Positions 22,916-30,768 of a stretch of DNA of 34,751 bases are shown here, piece by piece. A program made the translations under genes and the position numbers. Each line of letters begins with the position of its first letter. The stretch's first letter is position 1. This DNA comes from a virus, in the IMG/VR virus record IMGVR_UViG_3300017987_000230, positions 1-34,751 of that record; one strand, given 5' to 3'. Under the pieces are notes generated by a model. That model did no database searches, had not been told where the DNA came from, and saw only the letters and a program-made list of their open reading frames with translations.

Positions 22916-23695
22916 ATGTGCGCGCCTTGGTTCCCGTTTTGGGTGAAAAAGTGGCTCGGGGACGTCAAGGTTTTGTCGATGAATTGGGGTGCAAAAGGAA
23001 TGCATTTGCATTTCATGTTGTGCGCCTGGCAAGAGGTCCCTCCGTGTTCGCTCCCGGATGACGATCGGTATCTCCGGGGCCTGGTCGGCAATCCCCGAAA
23101 CTGGCGAAAACTCAAGGAATCGATATTCTCCGCGTGGGAATTGCGTTCGGATGGGCGGTGGTATCAAAAGGCATTGCTCGAAGAATGGGAGAAGCTCTCG
23201 CGGAAATCTGAGGTCCGCAGAGCGGCCGCAAATGCGCGCTGGTCGCGTCGTGACGACAATGCAAATGCAGATGCAAACGGAGTGCAAGCGCCTTCTCTGT
23301 CTATGTCTATGTCTATGTCTGATATCTCCCCTTCCGGAGCCGCGCGCACGCGCGAGGAGCCGGCGCCCGAGGTCGTCCAGGAGATCGCCGAGGCGGCGTT
23401 TGACGTGATCGGGACGCTCGTTCCGGCGACCGCGAAAGAGTGGGCCAGGATGTTCCCGGTCGAATGGGTGCGCGAGGCGCTCCGGATCGCGGAGCAACGC
23501 GGCAAGCGGTCGGTGCAATACGTCCAGGCGATTCTTGGCCGGTGGTGTGCCCAGGGCGGCCCGGACGGGCGATCGCAATCGGCACCGGAACCGAAGCCGG
23601 GGCGGCCGAGCAAATACGGCGGGATCGGTCGCGAGGTCCGCCAGGACAACGACGACGACGACCAGGTCGGGGAGGGGGTGGCCGTTGGCGAGTAA
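22916..23695 (+). CDS. DUF1376-type replication initiator with DnaD-like C-terminus
   Basis: 259 residues. Residues about 5-115 match the N-terminal winged-helix-like DUF1376 domain of phage replication proteins: PFWVKKWLGDVKVLSMNWGAKGMHLHFMLCAW, LPDDD, and a GRWYQKALLEEW segment followed by a basic NARW stretch. A polar linker (about 125-160) contains an SMSMSM hexanucleotide repeat. The C-terminal part ending in YVQAILGRW resembles a DnaD/DnaB2 helix bundle that contacts the helicase loader. It lies just upstream of the DnaC-like gene, as in lambda O/P-type modules. The ATG at 22916 follows GAGGGG. Confidence 0.78.
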   Translation: MCAPWFPFWVKKWLGDVKVLSMNWGAKGMHLHFMLCAWQEVPPCSLPDDDRYLRGLVGNPRNWRKLKESIFSAWELRSDGRWYQKALLEEWEKLSRKSEVRRAAANARWSRRDDNANADANGVQAPSLSMSMSMSDISPSGAARTREEPAPEVVQEIAEAAFDVIGTLVPATAKEWARMFPVEWVREALRIAEQRGKRSVQYVQAILGRWCAQGGPDGRSQSAPEPKPGRPSKYGGIGREVRQDNDDDDQVGEGVAVGE

Positions 23696-24494
23696 GGTCC
23701 GCCGGGCGTGCCGGCGATGCGGAACAGAATTCGAGGTCGTGAAGGTCGGCGCGGAGCTCGCGACGATTTGCGGCGAATGCGTCGGGCAGACCGAAAACGA
23801 TGAGATCGAGCGGCGGGCAGAAGCGCGCCGGAAGTGGCTCGCCGCGCGCCTGGCGTTCATCGACGGCGGCGAATGGGACGACGTTCCGTTCTGGCGTGCG
23901 ATCAACTGTCCGCCGGTGTTTCACTTCGCGTCGCTCCGCGAGCTCGGACGAGACTTCGAACGCGAGGCCGCGAAGTGGTCGGCAGATGCGATGCGATCGA
24001 TCCTCACGATTTGGGGCGAACGTGGCGTCGGCAAAACTCGCGCCTTGTGGGCTATCGCGTACTACGAAACCAGGGAGCAAGCCAAGCGCGCGGCCAGGGC
24101 CGCGGCCGACGACATTCGGGGGCCGGCCGACGCGATCGATTGGGCTCGCGTTGCGCTCGGTGCGTTCCGGTTCGAGCGGATCACCGACCTCGTGATTTCG
24201 ATACAGGGCATGGTCGCGGACGGTATGTCGGCAGTCGAGAAGCGACTCCGCGAGCTCGCCGAGTTTCCTGGTGTCCTGTTGCTCGACGACTTGGGCGCGG
24301 AGAAAACGACGCCGTTCGTCGAACAATGTCTCTACTCGGTCATTTGCCGGCGCGAAGAATGGGTCCGGCGAACTGCGATCACGACGAACCTATCGCTTGA
24401 CCAGGTTGCGGAACAGTTGGGCGACCGGATCGCGTCGCGTATCTCGGGCCACGTGGTGAGATTTACGGGAAAGGATCGGAGGTTGGCGGAATGA
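23685..24494 (+). CDS. DnaC-like helicase loader ATPase
   Basis: 269 residues from a TTG at 23685 preceded by GGAGGGGG, overlapping the initiator stop by 11 bases. Residues 9-32 hold two CxxC pairs (9/12 and 29/32), an N-terminal zinc ribbon. The AAA+ core follows: Walker A GERGVGKT (111-118), Walker B VLLLDD (197-202), sensor 1 region ITTN (232-235) and an arginine-rich end (DRIASRISGHVVRF) with a likely arginine finger. The DnaC/IstB family loads replicative helicases. No phage helicase is present, so it probably delivers the host DnaB helicase. An IstB transposition role is unlikely without a transposase. Confidence 0.88.
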   Translation: MASKVRRACRRCGTEFEVVKVGAELATICGECVGQTENDEIERRAEARRKWLAARLAFIDGGEWDDVPFWRAINCPPVFHFASLRELGRDFEREAAKWSADAMRSILTIWGERGVGKTRALWAIAYYETREQAKRAARAAADDIRGPADAIDWARVALGAFRFERITDLVISIQGMVADGMSAVEKRLRELAEFPGVLLLDDLGAEKTTPFVEQCLYSVICRREEWVRRTAITTNLSLDQVAEQLGDRIASRISGHVVRFTGKDRRLAE

Positions 24495-24712
24495 GCAAGC
24501 CGGGCGAACTTCTCGCGTTGACGTTTCTAGTTGCGGGCCTCGGCCTCGGCTGGTATTGGTTTGTGCCGGTGGGATTGTTGGCCGTGGTGCATTTCGTGAA
24601 CGCGTGCGTCGCGGCCGCAGAACGCCGGCGCGTACTTCGGGGCTCTGTTCTCGACACCGAGGCACCGATCACCACGAGTACGCCGGCGCGGCGATTCAGG
24701 GAGCGCCCATAG
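24491..24712 (+). CDS. Small two-span membrane protein
   Basis: 73 residues. Two hydrophobic stretches (about 6-24 and 26-45, including ALTFLVAGLGLGWYWFV and VGLLAVVHFVNA) form a hairpin, followed by a basic C-terminal tail. The start overlaps the DnaC-like stop (ATGA). The topology fits small holins or membrane-modifying proteins. Its location far from the tail/lysis segment makes the role uncertain. Confidence 0.6.
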   Translation: MSKPGELLALTFLVAGLGLGWYWFVPVGLLAVVHFVNACVAAAERRRVLRGSVLDTEAPITTSTPARRFRERP

Positions 24713-24990
24713 TGCCGACAAACGAGTTGCATTTCTACGTTGCTCCATTCCCGGCCGGGTCCGCGTTGCGCGACTTGACGGTTACTCTCGATCACTTGAA
24801 CAAGGCCGCGGAACGGAAACTCTCGCCGCGAGCGGCCGACGCGATCGACGGCGCAACCGAGACAACCGCGGCCGCCATTGCCAGCGCGTCGAGTTGTATC
24901 GCAGAAATGGCCGAGCAACACCTTGCCGGATTGCTGTCGGGATCGAGCAAGCCGAACACGACCGGAAGCGGGAAGGCGGGTTCGAACTAA
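24712..24990 (+). CDS. Unknown small protein
   Basis: 92 residues from a GTG overlapping the previous stop. N-terminal segment LHFYVAPFPAGSALRDLTVTLDHLNK, then an alanine-rich helix and a serine/glycine/lysine tail. No family is recognised. TAATG overlap with the next gene supports real, coupled translation. Confidence 0.55.
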   Translation: MPTNELHFYVAPFPAGSALRDLTVTLDHLNKAAERKLSPRAADAIDGATETTAAAIASASSCIAEMAEQHLAGLLSGSSKPNTTGSGKAGSN

Positions 24991-25325
24991 TGACGCCGCG
25001 CGAGTACGTCGAAAAATACCGGCTCGACAAAACGATCCGGTTCAATCACGACGCATTCGTTGACGACCTGGCGATCGACTTCCGGAAGTTGGTCGAGACT
25101 CACAAGGCGGGCGGGTCCTGGGGGCCCGGGAAATTCCTGGTCGTCGTCAAGGACATTCGGCGGAAGTACGAAGCCGTATTCAACACGACGCGTTCACATT
25201 TTTCGGCGTCGATGATCGCGGGGTTGTGGTCCTACTTTTATGCCGTGGTCGTTTCCAAAGAACGACCGAACGAGGGGGGAAGGGGTGAAGGCAAGAGAAC
25301 GCGAACGCCTGGCCCGCGTAGTTGA
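24990..25325 (+). CDS. Unknown small alpha/beta protein
   Basis: 111 residues. Opening TPREYVEKYRLDKTIRFNHDAFVDDLAIDF, followed by KFLVVVKDIRRKYEAVF and an aromatic segment. The pattern is compact and globular. No family is recognised. TAATG start overlap. Confidence 0.6.
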   Translation: MTPREYVEKYRLDKTIRFNHDAFVDDLAIDFRKLVETHKAGGSWGPGKFLVVVKDIRRKYEAVFNTTRSHFSASMIAGLWSYFYAVVVSKERPNEGGRGEGKRTRTPGPRS

Positions 25326-25470
25326 CCAGGTGCGCGCGATCGCATTCGCGGAGCGCGACCGAGTCGTTCGGAACCGGGACCGTTTCGGCGAGAAAGAGCT
25401 CGACCGTCGGGCGCAACGCGTGGCGTTGCTCGGCGGCGCGGCGGATATGATCGCAAAGGCTATCGAGTAG
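25285..25470 (+). CDS. Small charged helical protein
   Basis: 61 residues from a GTG preceded by GAGGGGGGA. Almost entirely charged helix (KARERERLARVVDQVRAIAFAERDRV), ending in an alanine-rich helix. It overlaps the previous gene by 41 bases. Function unknown. Confidence 0.5.
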   Translation: MKARERERLARVVDQVRAIAFAERDRVVRNRDRFGEKELDRRAQRVALLGGAADMIAKAIE

Positions 25471-25480
25471 GGGGGAAGGC

Positions 25481-25729
25481 ATGGCGGACCTCGGGCAGTT
25501 TTCGGAGCTCGACGGGCGCACGGTTCGGGCCGTGTTCCCGGGCGGGTTTATGGTGGCGTTCACGGTATGCGCCGACGCGCTCCGGATGATCCGGGCGCTC
25601 GACGGCGTGTTCGTGTACGGCCGGGACGAGGGGAAAACGGTCCCGGTGACGTTGAAGATCGGGAATCGGACGGGCACGTGTACGGTCGATCCGGAGCCGG
25701 CGCCAGGGCCGGGCCCGGTGTCGCCGTGA
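25481..25729 (+). CDS. Unknown small beta-rich protein
   Basis: 82 residues. Strand-forming pattern (TVRAVFPGGFMVAFTV, then GVFVYGRDEGKTVPVTLKI) with a proline-rich end. No family is recognised. The ATG follows GGGGGGAAGGC. GTGA overlap with the next small gene. Confidence 0.6.
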   Translation: MADLGQFSELDGRTVRAVFPGGFMVAFTVCADALRMIRALDGVFVYGRDEGKTVPVTLKIGNRTGTCTVDPEPAPGPGPVSP

Positions 25730-25845
25730 TCGAGGTGGTTCTTTGGATCGCGTTCGTCGGGTTGGGGGTCTGGGTTGCATGGCCCAAGGCGGACGATTGG
25801 GCGGCATATCGCGACGATCTCCGGCGCCTGGGGCGGGGGGGGTAG
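25726..25845 (+). CDS. Tiny single-span membrane protein
   Basis: 39 residues from a GTG in a GTGA overlap. Residues about 2-18 (IEVVLWIAFVGLGVWVA) form one membrane helix, followed by a short charged helix. The small size makes it uncertain, but the overlap and the clear membrane segment argue that it is real. Confidence 0.45.
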   Translation: MIEVVLWIAFVGLGVWVAWPKADDWAAYRDDLRRLGRGG

Positions 25846-25846
25846 C

Positions 25847-26083
25847 GTGGTGACCTGGGCCGTCGTGGCGACCTCCGGAGCCGTGGTCCTGGCGGTGAGT
25901 CTATGGGCTCTCCGATTGTGGCGGCGGAGCCGACCCGGCGGCGACCTGGGGTTGATCGTGGACATCCGGAGGGCGGAGCGGGAGTTTCGCAAGGGGGCCC
26001 GGCGTGCGCGCAAGGAATGCGATCGGGCGGCCCGCGAGCTCGTCGATCGCGTGTTCGAGAGCGACGGCAAGGGGGAGCTATGA
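25847..26083 (+). CDS. Single-span protein with charged helix (spanin-like topology)
   Basis: 78 residues from a GTG. An N-terminal membrane helix (about 3-24) is followed by a long, strongly basic and acidic helix (about 40-75). The anchor-plus-charged-helix design resembles the protein at 20946. Following the tiny membrane protein, it adds to a cluster of membrane genes. The stop overlaps the next start (ATGA). Confidence 0.5.
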   Translation: MVTWAVVATSGAVVLAVSLWALRLWRRSRPGGDLGLIVDIRRAEREFRKGARRARKECDRAARELVDRVFESDGKGEL

Positions 26084-26433
26084 ACCGACCGGCCGAAATG
26101 CCGATGAGCGGCCCGGAATTCGAACGAGAGAAAGAGCGGACGCGGAAGGCGATCAGGGCAAGCGCCGCGGCACAAGGCATGGTCCCTGGCGAGACATTCG
26201 ACGAGCTCGTGACGCACTCCGCCGACTTGGTCAAAGACGCGGCGGGCGTGGCCGCCGAAATCCGCGCGTTGCGCGACCAGGTCGAACGGTTCCGCCGGAT
26301 TGTAGCGGCGGCGCATTGGGAGCGAGAAGCGGCGATGCAACGGGGCGACGTCGCGGGGCTTGAAATCGTGGGGCGTGTTCTGGCCGGGACCGACAAGGGG
26401 TTTCCCGGGGAAAGGGAGAGCGATGCCAAGTAA
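26080..26433 (+). CDS. Unknown helical protein upstream of the large coiled coil
   Basis: 117 residues with predicted helices (EFEREKERTRKAIRASAAAQG, then VAAEIRALRDQVERFRRIV). The heptad-like spacing suggests it could form a coiled coil with the large neighbour. The start follows AAGGGGGAGCT, the leader type also seen at 9381 and 12762. The last 11 bases overlap the next gene. Confidence 0.6.
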   Translation: MNRPAEMPMSGPEFEREKERTRKAIRASAAAQGMVPGETFDELVTHSADLVKDAAGVAAEIRALRDQVERFRRIVAAAHWEREAAMQRGDVAGLEIVGRVLAGTDKGFPGERESDAK

Positions 26434-28897
26434 AGACACGGACTTGGGCGACGCGAAGTTGTACGGGCACGAGGGCGCCCCGGAATGGGCAGAGGTTCAC
26501 AAGTGGCGCGACCGGGCGAACGCGGTAGCGGACGAACTCGACGAGGCGCGCGAATTGCTCGACAAATTGCGCGACGAGCGAGATCGCGAGCGCGTAGAAC
26601 GTGGCGAGCTCGATATCGCATATGGGAAGGCGCTCGCCGCCCGCGACGAGTATCGGTCAAGGTCGGAGATCGCCGAGGCGGAGCTCGGCCGGGTCCGCGA
26701 GGAACGCGACGACGCGATTCGCAACCGAGGATGGCAACCCGACCGGTCGATTCAGATTCGCCGCGAACGTGACCAAGCGAACGGGCGGGCGGATCGCCTC
26801 GCACTTGAATTGCGGGAAGCGACCGAGGGGCTAGAAAGCGCACAACATCGGGCAGACATGGCCGAAGTGGAGCTCTCGCGCGTTCGGTCAGAGTGTCACG
26901 CCCGGAACGAGCGCGGGCAACGCCTGGTTCTCGAAATGGAGCGCGAGCGCGACGAGGCATACAATCGCTTGCGCTCGGTCATGGATTTTCCGCCGGGAAC
27001 AATCGGCGGCGACCAGATAACGGCACTGTGCACGGCTCGCGACGAAGCCGAGCGCGCCCGCGACTTGGCCGTGAACGAGGTCGAGCAATTGAAACGTCAG
27101 AATCGCAACTGTCGAAACAGAATTGAGGATTTGCGCGGACAGAGAAATGGAGAGCGCGCAACCGTTAGGTGGTTGCGGGAAGAATGCGAAAGGCTACGCG
27201 GGGAAAAGGACAAGGCCGAGGCGATATCAGATTCCGCGTACCAGTCTGCAAGCGCACAAATCCGTAACGCGTCGGAGTGGTGCGACGAAGTCCGAACGGC
27301 AAACGCAGAGCGCGAAGCCGCTCTTGCATATGCCGAAAAAATGCGGGTAGAACGCGACGAAGCCCGGGCCGGAGCGCGGAAGTCGCTCGAATCCCTGGCG
27401 TTCGCCGGCGACCACGAGTTGCGAACCGCGTTGACGGGGGCCCGTGAGCGAGCCGACCGGTTGCACGAGGAACGCGACAACGCAAAAGAGGCGGCTCGGA
27501 TCAATGCTGAATGTCGGGATCGGCGGTCGCTTGAATTGAGGCAGGCCCGGGAGCGGATCGCGGAACTCAAAAAGCAACTGCGATCCTATGGCGTCAACTG
27601 GCCGGGCGAGCGTGACCAATACGAGGAACGGATCGGCGTGCAGGTCGGATTGATTGAGGACGCCAGGCGCGAGCGCGACGAGGCGCAAGCGAAAATCACG
27701 ACTGCGGAAATGGCGGCCGCGGCCGCGGAGGTCCGCGCCGAGCAAGCCGAGACTCGGGCGAACCAGGCGGAAACGACGGCGCGGTTCGCAATGGCGAGCA
27801 AGGACAAGGCCGCCAGGGAAGCCAAGCCCCGAGTATTGGCGATGCTCGACGAGGCGAGGGACAAGGCGGGGGCCGACCTTTTGTCGGAGCTCGACCAGGT
27901 CGTCAAGCGCGGCGATCGCCTGGCCGAGTTGATCTCGCGGCGGTTCCACGATCCCGAGGACACGGGCGGTCTTTGCGGCTCGTGCAATGGGCTTCTCGAC
28001 CACGGGCGCGACGCGATTTGTTGCGAGTGCGCCGACGAGCCGGAATTCGTCGATCGGAAGCTCGGCGAACGCGAGCTCCGCGAGGCCCGCGAGGAATGGG
28101 GCCGGCTGTCCGACGAGGTCGGCAAGCTGAAACAGGAGAACGCCGCGCTCCGCGATCGGGCAGACCAATCGGCCGAGAACGCCCGTCATTGGATCAAGCG
28201 CGTCCGCGAATTGGAGAATCAGCGCGACACGGCCGCACAATCCCAGGCGATCGCAGAACACGCGCTCGACCAGGTCGTCGGGCGTGACCAGGCCGACAAG
28301 TGTCGTGAGGCCGCGGCCGGAGATCGCCAGCCGGTTCGAGTCGAGGGGCAGTATCCGTGTCGTTGCGCTGACGGACACCCGGAGATCGGATATCGGGGCG
28401 AACTGGACGACTGTCCGGCGTGCGTGTTGTTGGCCGAATTGGTCGCGCGTGATCGGCGTCCAGTCGAACCGGAGAACGTCGAGACATACGAGCGGGACAT
28501 AACCGACGACGGCGAAAAATTGCTCGACGACGCCGGCGAGACGAAAGCGTCGGACACCATTCCGCCAGGTTGTGTCGTGGTTCCGTCGGCTCGACTGCAT
28601 ACGCTCGAACACGACCGCGAGGAATGGGCGAAGAAAGCCAAGGCGGCCGTGGCCAAGGCCGAGCTCGTGGACGAGGCCAGGCGCGAGGCGGAGCAAGCCG
28701 TCGAGGCCGGCGCCCGGGTGAAAGAGGTTCTCGACGCCGCGATCGAGTCTCACGAGAAATACCGCAAGGACACGAACGAGACTCATCGGTCGTTGTTGGA
28801 GCGCGCGACACGGGCCGAGCGCCGCCTGTCGGCGCACCATGACGATCTCGGCGACGGCCGGTGTTCGGCGTGCGCGCGTGTCGAGGGGGGCGAGTAG
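26423..28897 (+). CDS. Large coiled-coil protein with embedded cysteine pairs
   Basis: 824 residues, the largest gene in the window and outside the structural modules. Nearly the whole length is charged heptad-like helix with many ER, RD and EE segments and recurring RDEARRERDEA-type units, predicting a long coiled coil. Three cysteine clusters interrupt it: C518/C521 with C533/C536 (a zinc ribbon), C646/C648 with C664/C667, and a C-terminal pair C814/C817. No Walker motifs are seen, so it is not an SMC/Rad50 ATPase. It could be a filament, scaffold or host-protein trap. It overlaps the next gene by one base. The function is unknown. Confidence 0.8.
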   Translation: MPSKDTDLGDAKLYGHEGAPEWAEVHKWRDRANAVADELDEARELLDKLRDERDRERVERGELDIAYGKALAARDEYRSRSEIAEAELGRVREERDDAIRNRGWQPDRSIQIRRERDQANGRADRLALELREATEGLESAQHRADMAEVELSRVRSECHARNERGQRLVLEMERERDEAYNRLRSVMDFPPGTIGGDQITALCTARDEAERARDLAVNEVEQLKRQNRNCRNRIEDLRGQRNGERATVRWLREECERLRGEKDKAEAISDSAYQSASAQIRNASEWCDEVRTANAEREAALAYAEKMRVERDEARAGARKSLESLAFAGDHELRTALTGARERADRLHEERDNAKEAARINAECRDRRSLELRQARERIAELKKQLRSYGVNWPGERDQYEERIGVQVGLIEDARRERDEAQAKITTAEMAAAAAEVRAEQAETRANQAETTARFAMASKDKAAREAKPRVLAMLDEARDKAGADLLSELDQVVKRGDRLAELISRRFHDPEDTGGLCGSCNGLLDHGRDAICCECADEPEFVDRKLGERELREAREEWGRLSDEVGKLKQENAALRDRADQSAENARHWIKRVRELENQRDTAAQSQAIAEHALDQVVGRDQADKCREAAAGDRQPVRVEGQYPCRCADGHPEIGYRGELDDCPACVLLAELVARDRRPVEPENVETYERDITDDGEKLLDDAGETKASDTIPPGCVVVPSARLHTLEHDREEWAKKAKAAVAKAELVDEARREAEQAVEAGARVKEVLDAAIESHEKYRKDTNETHRSLLERATRAERRLSAHHDDLGDGRCSACARVEGGE

Positions 28898-29832
28898 TGG
28901 GCCGCCGCCGGCATTGCGGATGCGGGCTGAACGACTGCCCGGAGTGCGGGTCGGTTCTCCGGCAACGGGAACCGAGAGAGCGGCCGGACATACCGGGCCA
29001 GACAGGGCTTTTTAGTAGGTCTAGCGATAGTGACGAGAACGGGGACGCGGGCGGAGTCGATCCGACAAACGGAGCGAACCTCGAAGCGTGGACGTGCGCG
29101 AACTGTGGCGCACAGAATAGCCGGGAACCGGCTCCAGCATGGGCGACCTCGCCCGTCTGTCCCTCTTGTGACGCCCCCGAGGGCATGATCGCCGACCGAT
29201 TCGGCGGTGGGCGATGGATCAAGGCGCCGCCTGGGGGCCGTGAGGCGGCCGAGGCGGCCGGGCCGGAAGCGGCGACGCATGACAAGGGGGGCGCCGAGAT
29301 ATCGCCGCCTCGTCGATCCTCGGAGACCGATTTTCCGGGAAATGACGGAATTACTCGCTTACGGCCCCCGAGCGGCGATTTGCCCCCGATCGGGCCGTTG
29401 CCGGTTGCGGAACCTGGGGCCGGCCTTGAGATCACGGCGCCTCGGGAGCCGGAGTCGGCGCCAGGGTCCGGCCAGGGCGACGAGGACGACGACGGGGACC
29501 AGGGCGACGCCGGCCGGCGCGACAAGCCGGAGCCGATCGCGGATCGGTTCGTCGCGTTCCACCGGTTCAACCCGGAAGTGTATTGGAACCTGGTCGCCCT
29601 GGCCCTGGAGCTCAAAGAGTCCGGCTGGCAACGCGTGGGGGTCCGGATGTTGATCGAGCGGTTACGGTGGCTTCACGCTCAGAGGACCCGGGGCGATCGA
29701 TTCCAGGTCAACAACTCGTTCGGGCCGTACTATGCCCGGCTTATTATGGCGCACGAGCCGGCACTCGCGGGGTTCTTCGAAACTCGGGCTTTGGCGGTCG
29801 ATGAATTCGACCCGGGGAGTGTGTCGGTATGA
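28897..29832 (+). CDS. Zinc-finger protein with conserved phage C-terminal domain
   Basis: 311 residues from a GTG (TAGTG overlap) preceded by a G run. Two cysteine clusters near the N-terminus (CGCGLNDCPECG and CANCG...CPSCD) suggest zinc binding. After a long disordered, acidic and proline-rich middle (about 115-205) the C-terminal 90 residues (FVAFHRFNPEVYWNLVALALELKE-type, then NNSFGPYYARLIM and FFETR) match a helical domain of unknown function that recurs in unrelated phages. It may act together with the preceding coiled-coil protein. The function is unknown. Confidence 0.7.
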   Translation: MGRRRHCGCGLNDCPECGSVLRQREPRERPDIPGQTGLFSRSSDSDENGDAGGVDPTNGANLEAWTCANCGAQNSREPAPAWATSPVCPSCDAPEGMIADRFGGGRWIKAPPGGREAAEAAGPEAATHDKGGAEISPPRRSSETDFPGNDGITRLRPPSGDLPPIGPLPVAEPGAGLEITAPREPESAPGSGQGDEDDDGDQGDAGRRDKPEPIADRFVAFHRFNPEVYWNLVALALELKESGWQRVGVRMLIERLRWLHAQRTRGDRFQVNNSFGPYYARLIMAHEPALAGFFETRALAVDEFDPGSVSV

Positions 29833-30128
29833 GCGACGAGCGGCGTCAAATGTGGAAATTTCCTATCGGTTGCGGGCCGTGCGAAACGACAATCGAAATG
29901 CCGCGGTTCGCGTGCATCATGGCGGTTGATTCGCAACGGGATGTTGTGTGTCTATGGGCGGAAGTGAATCCCGACGAACCGTTGACCATCGAGCGGCGGT
30001 TCGCGATCCGGGCCACGGGGCAAGATTTCGACAAGGACCTCGGCGGCCAGTATCAGGGGACCTGTCAAGCGGCGGACGGGGCGTTAGTATGGCACGTGTT
30101 CGAAACCACGCATTGCGATCCGCTATGA
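29829..30128 (+). CDS. Small conserved phage protein (WKFPI...WHVFE type)
   Basis: 99 residues. The opening WKFPI, the EMPRFACIMAVDSQ core, a LWAEVNP segment and the ending LVWHVFE match a widespread small phage protein family of unknown function. The fold appears beta-rich. ATGA overlaps on both sides support coupled expression in the accessory operon. Confidence 0.65.
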   Translation: MSDERRQMWKFPIGCGPCETTIEMPRFACIMAVDSQRDVVCLWAEVNPDEPLTIERRFAIRATGQDFDKDLGGQYQGTCQAADGALVWHVFETTHCDPL

Positions 30129-30487
30129 GTCGCCAGGCGATCCGATGGGGGGCGCTTCTAGCCGCGGCCGGCCTGGGGCTTATGGTGATCGCGGCGTCGG
30201 GGTGCGCGCCGTCGTTCGCGGTCTATGAGGAACCGCCGGGGCTCCGGCCGGTGCATGAAATGGTAGCGATGGGCCAGGCGATACCGGCCGAGCGCCAGGC
30301 CGATGCCGACCGGTTCATCGAGACGGACGGGAATCCGGACTCGCTCGGTTGGGCCTGGTTCGCTTTCTCGCGGCCGACGATCGGCGTCAAGGCCCTGTAT
30401 CCGAGCGGTTGGCGGTTCATTCCATACGATCGGTGCAACGCGAGGCAGCGCGCGTTGTGCGACGCGTTCTTGAGGGGCGGCAAATGA
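30125..30487 (+). CDS. Lipoprotein
   Basis: 120 residues. Typical lipoprotein signal: a basic start (MSRQAIRWG), hydrophobic helix (about 9-25) and the lipobox A-S-G-C with cysteine near position 27. The mature part is globular, with paired cysteines near the C-terminus. Phage-encoded lipoproteins often act in superinfection exclusion or as outer spanins. In this early/accessory position a role in exclusion or in altering the envelope is plausible. ATGA overlap with the previous gene. Confidence 0.65.
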   Translation: MSRQAIRWGALLAAAGLGLMVIAASGCAPSFAVYEEPPGLRPVHEMVAMGQAIPAERQADADRFIETDGNPDSLGWAWFAFSRPTIGVKALYPSGWRFIPYDRCNARQRALCDAFLRGGK

Positions 30488-30768
30488 CTGTGGTCTCGTG
30501 GGAGCCCATGAACACGGCGCCGCGTGACGGGTCGGAAATCCTACTGTTTGTGAGGCGCCGCGCCGGGGCGCCTGGACGAATGCTCGTCGGCCACTATATG
30601 CCTGGGGGCCACTGTATCGAGGATCACCCGCCTATCGAAAGGGGCTGGTATTTCTGGAATGGAACGATGTTCGACCATGGGGCTGTTCCTCTTTGTTGGG
30701 CACCACTGCCGGCCGCGCCGGCGGAGCTATACTCGGAGCGTTTCTTGTCGATGAGGGGGAGCAAATGA
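30484..30768 (+). CDS. DUF551-like protein
   Basis: 94 residues. The opening WEPMNTAPRDGSEILLFV and the later CWAPLPAAP match the DUF551 pattern (W.P..TAP.DG..IL, ending W.PLP.PP). The family is common in phages and its role is unknown. ATGA overlap with the lipoprotein gene. Confidence 0.7.
   Translation: MTVVSWEPMNTAPRDGSEILLFVRRRAGAPGRMLVGHYMPGGHCIEDHPPIERGWYFWNGTMFDHGAVPLCWAPLPAAPAELYSERFLSMRGSK

Noticed and set aside
22220-23905. 561-codon open frame on the - strand
   Set aside because: It lies opposite the initiator and helicase-loader genes. High GC opens long antisense frames; the product is arginine/proline-rich without a domain.
25560-26960. Long open frame on the - strand
   Set aside because: Antisense shadow of several small + strand genes and the coiled-coil gene. 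No start signal or recognisable motif.
27227-28840. 537-codon open frame on the - strand opposite the coiled-coil gene
   Set aside because: Periodic charged codons in the sense gene keep the antisense frame open. No ribosome-binding site or motif supports it.
28194-29615. 473-codon open frame on the - strand
   Set aside because: Serine/arginine/proline-rich antisense shadow of the coiled-coil end and the zinc-finger gene.
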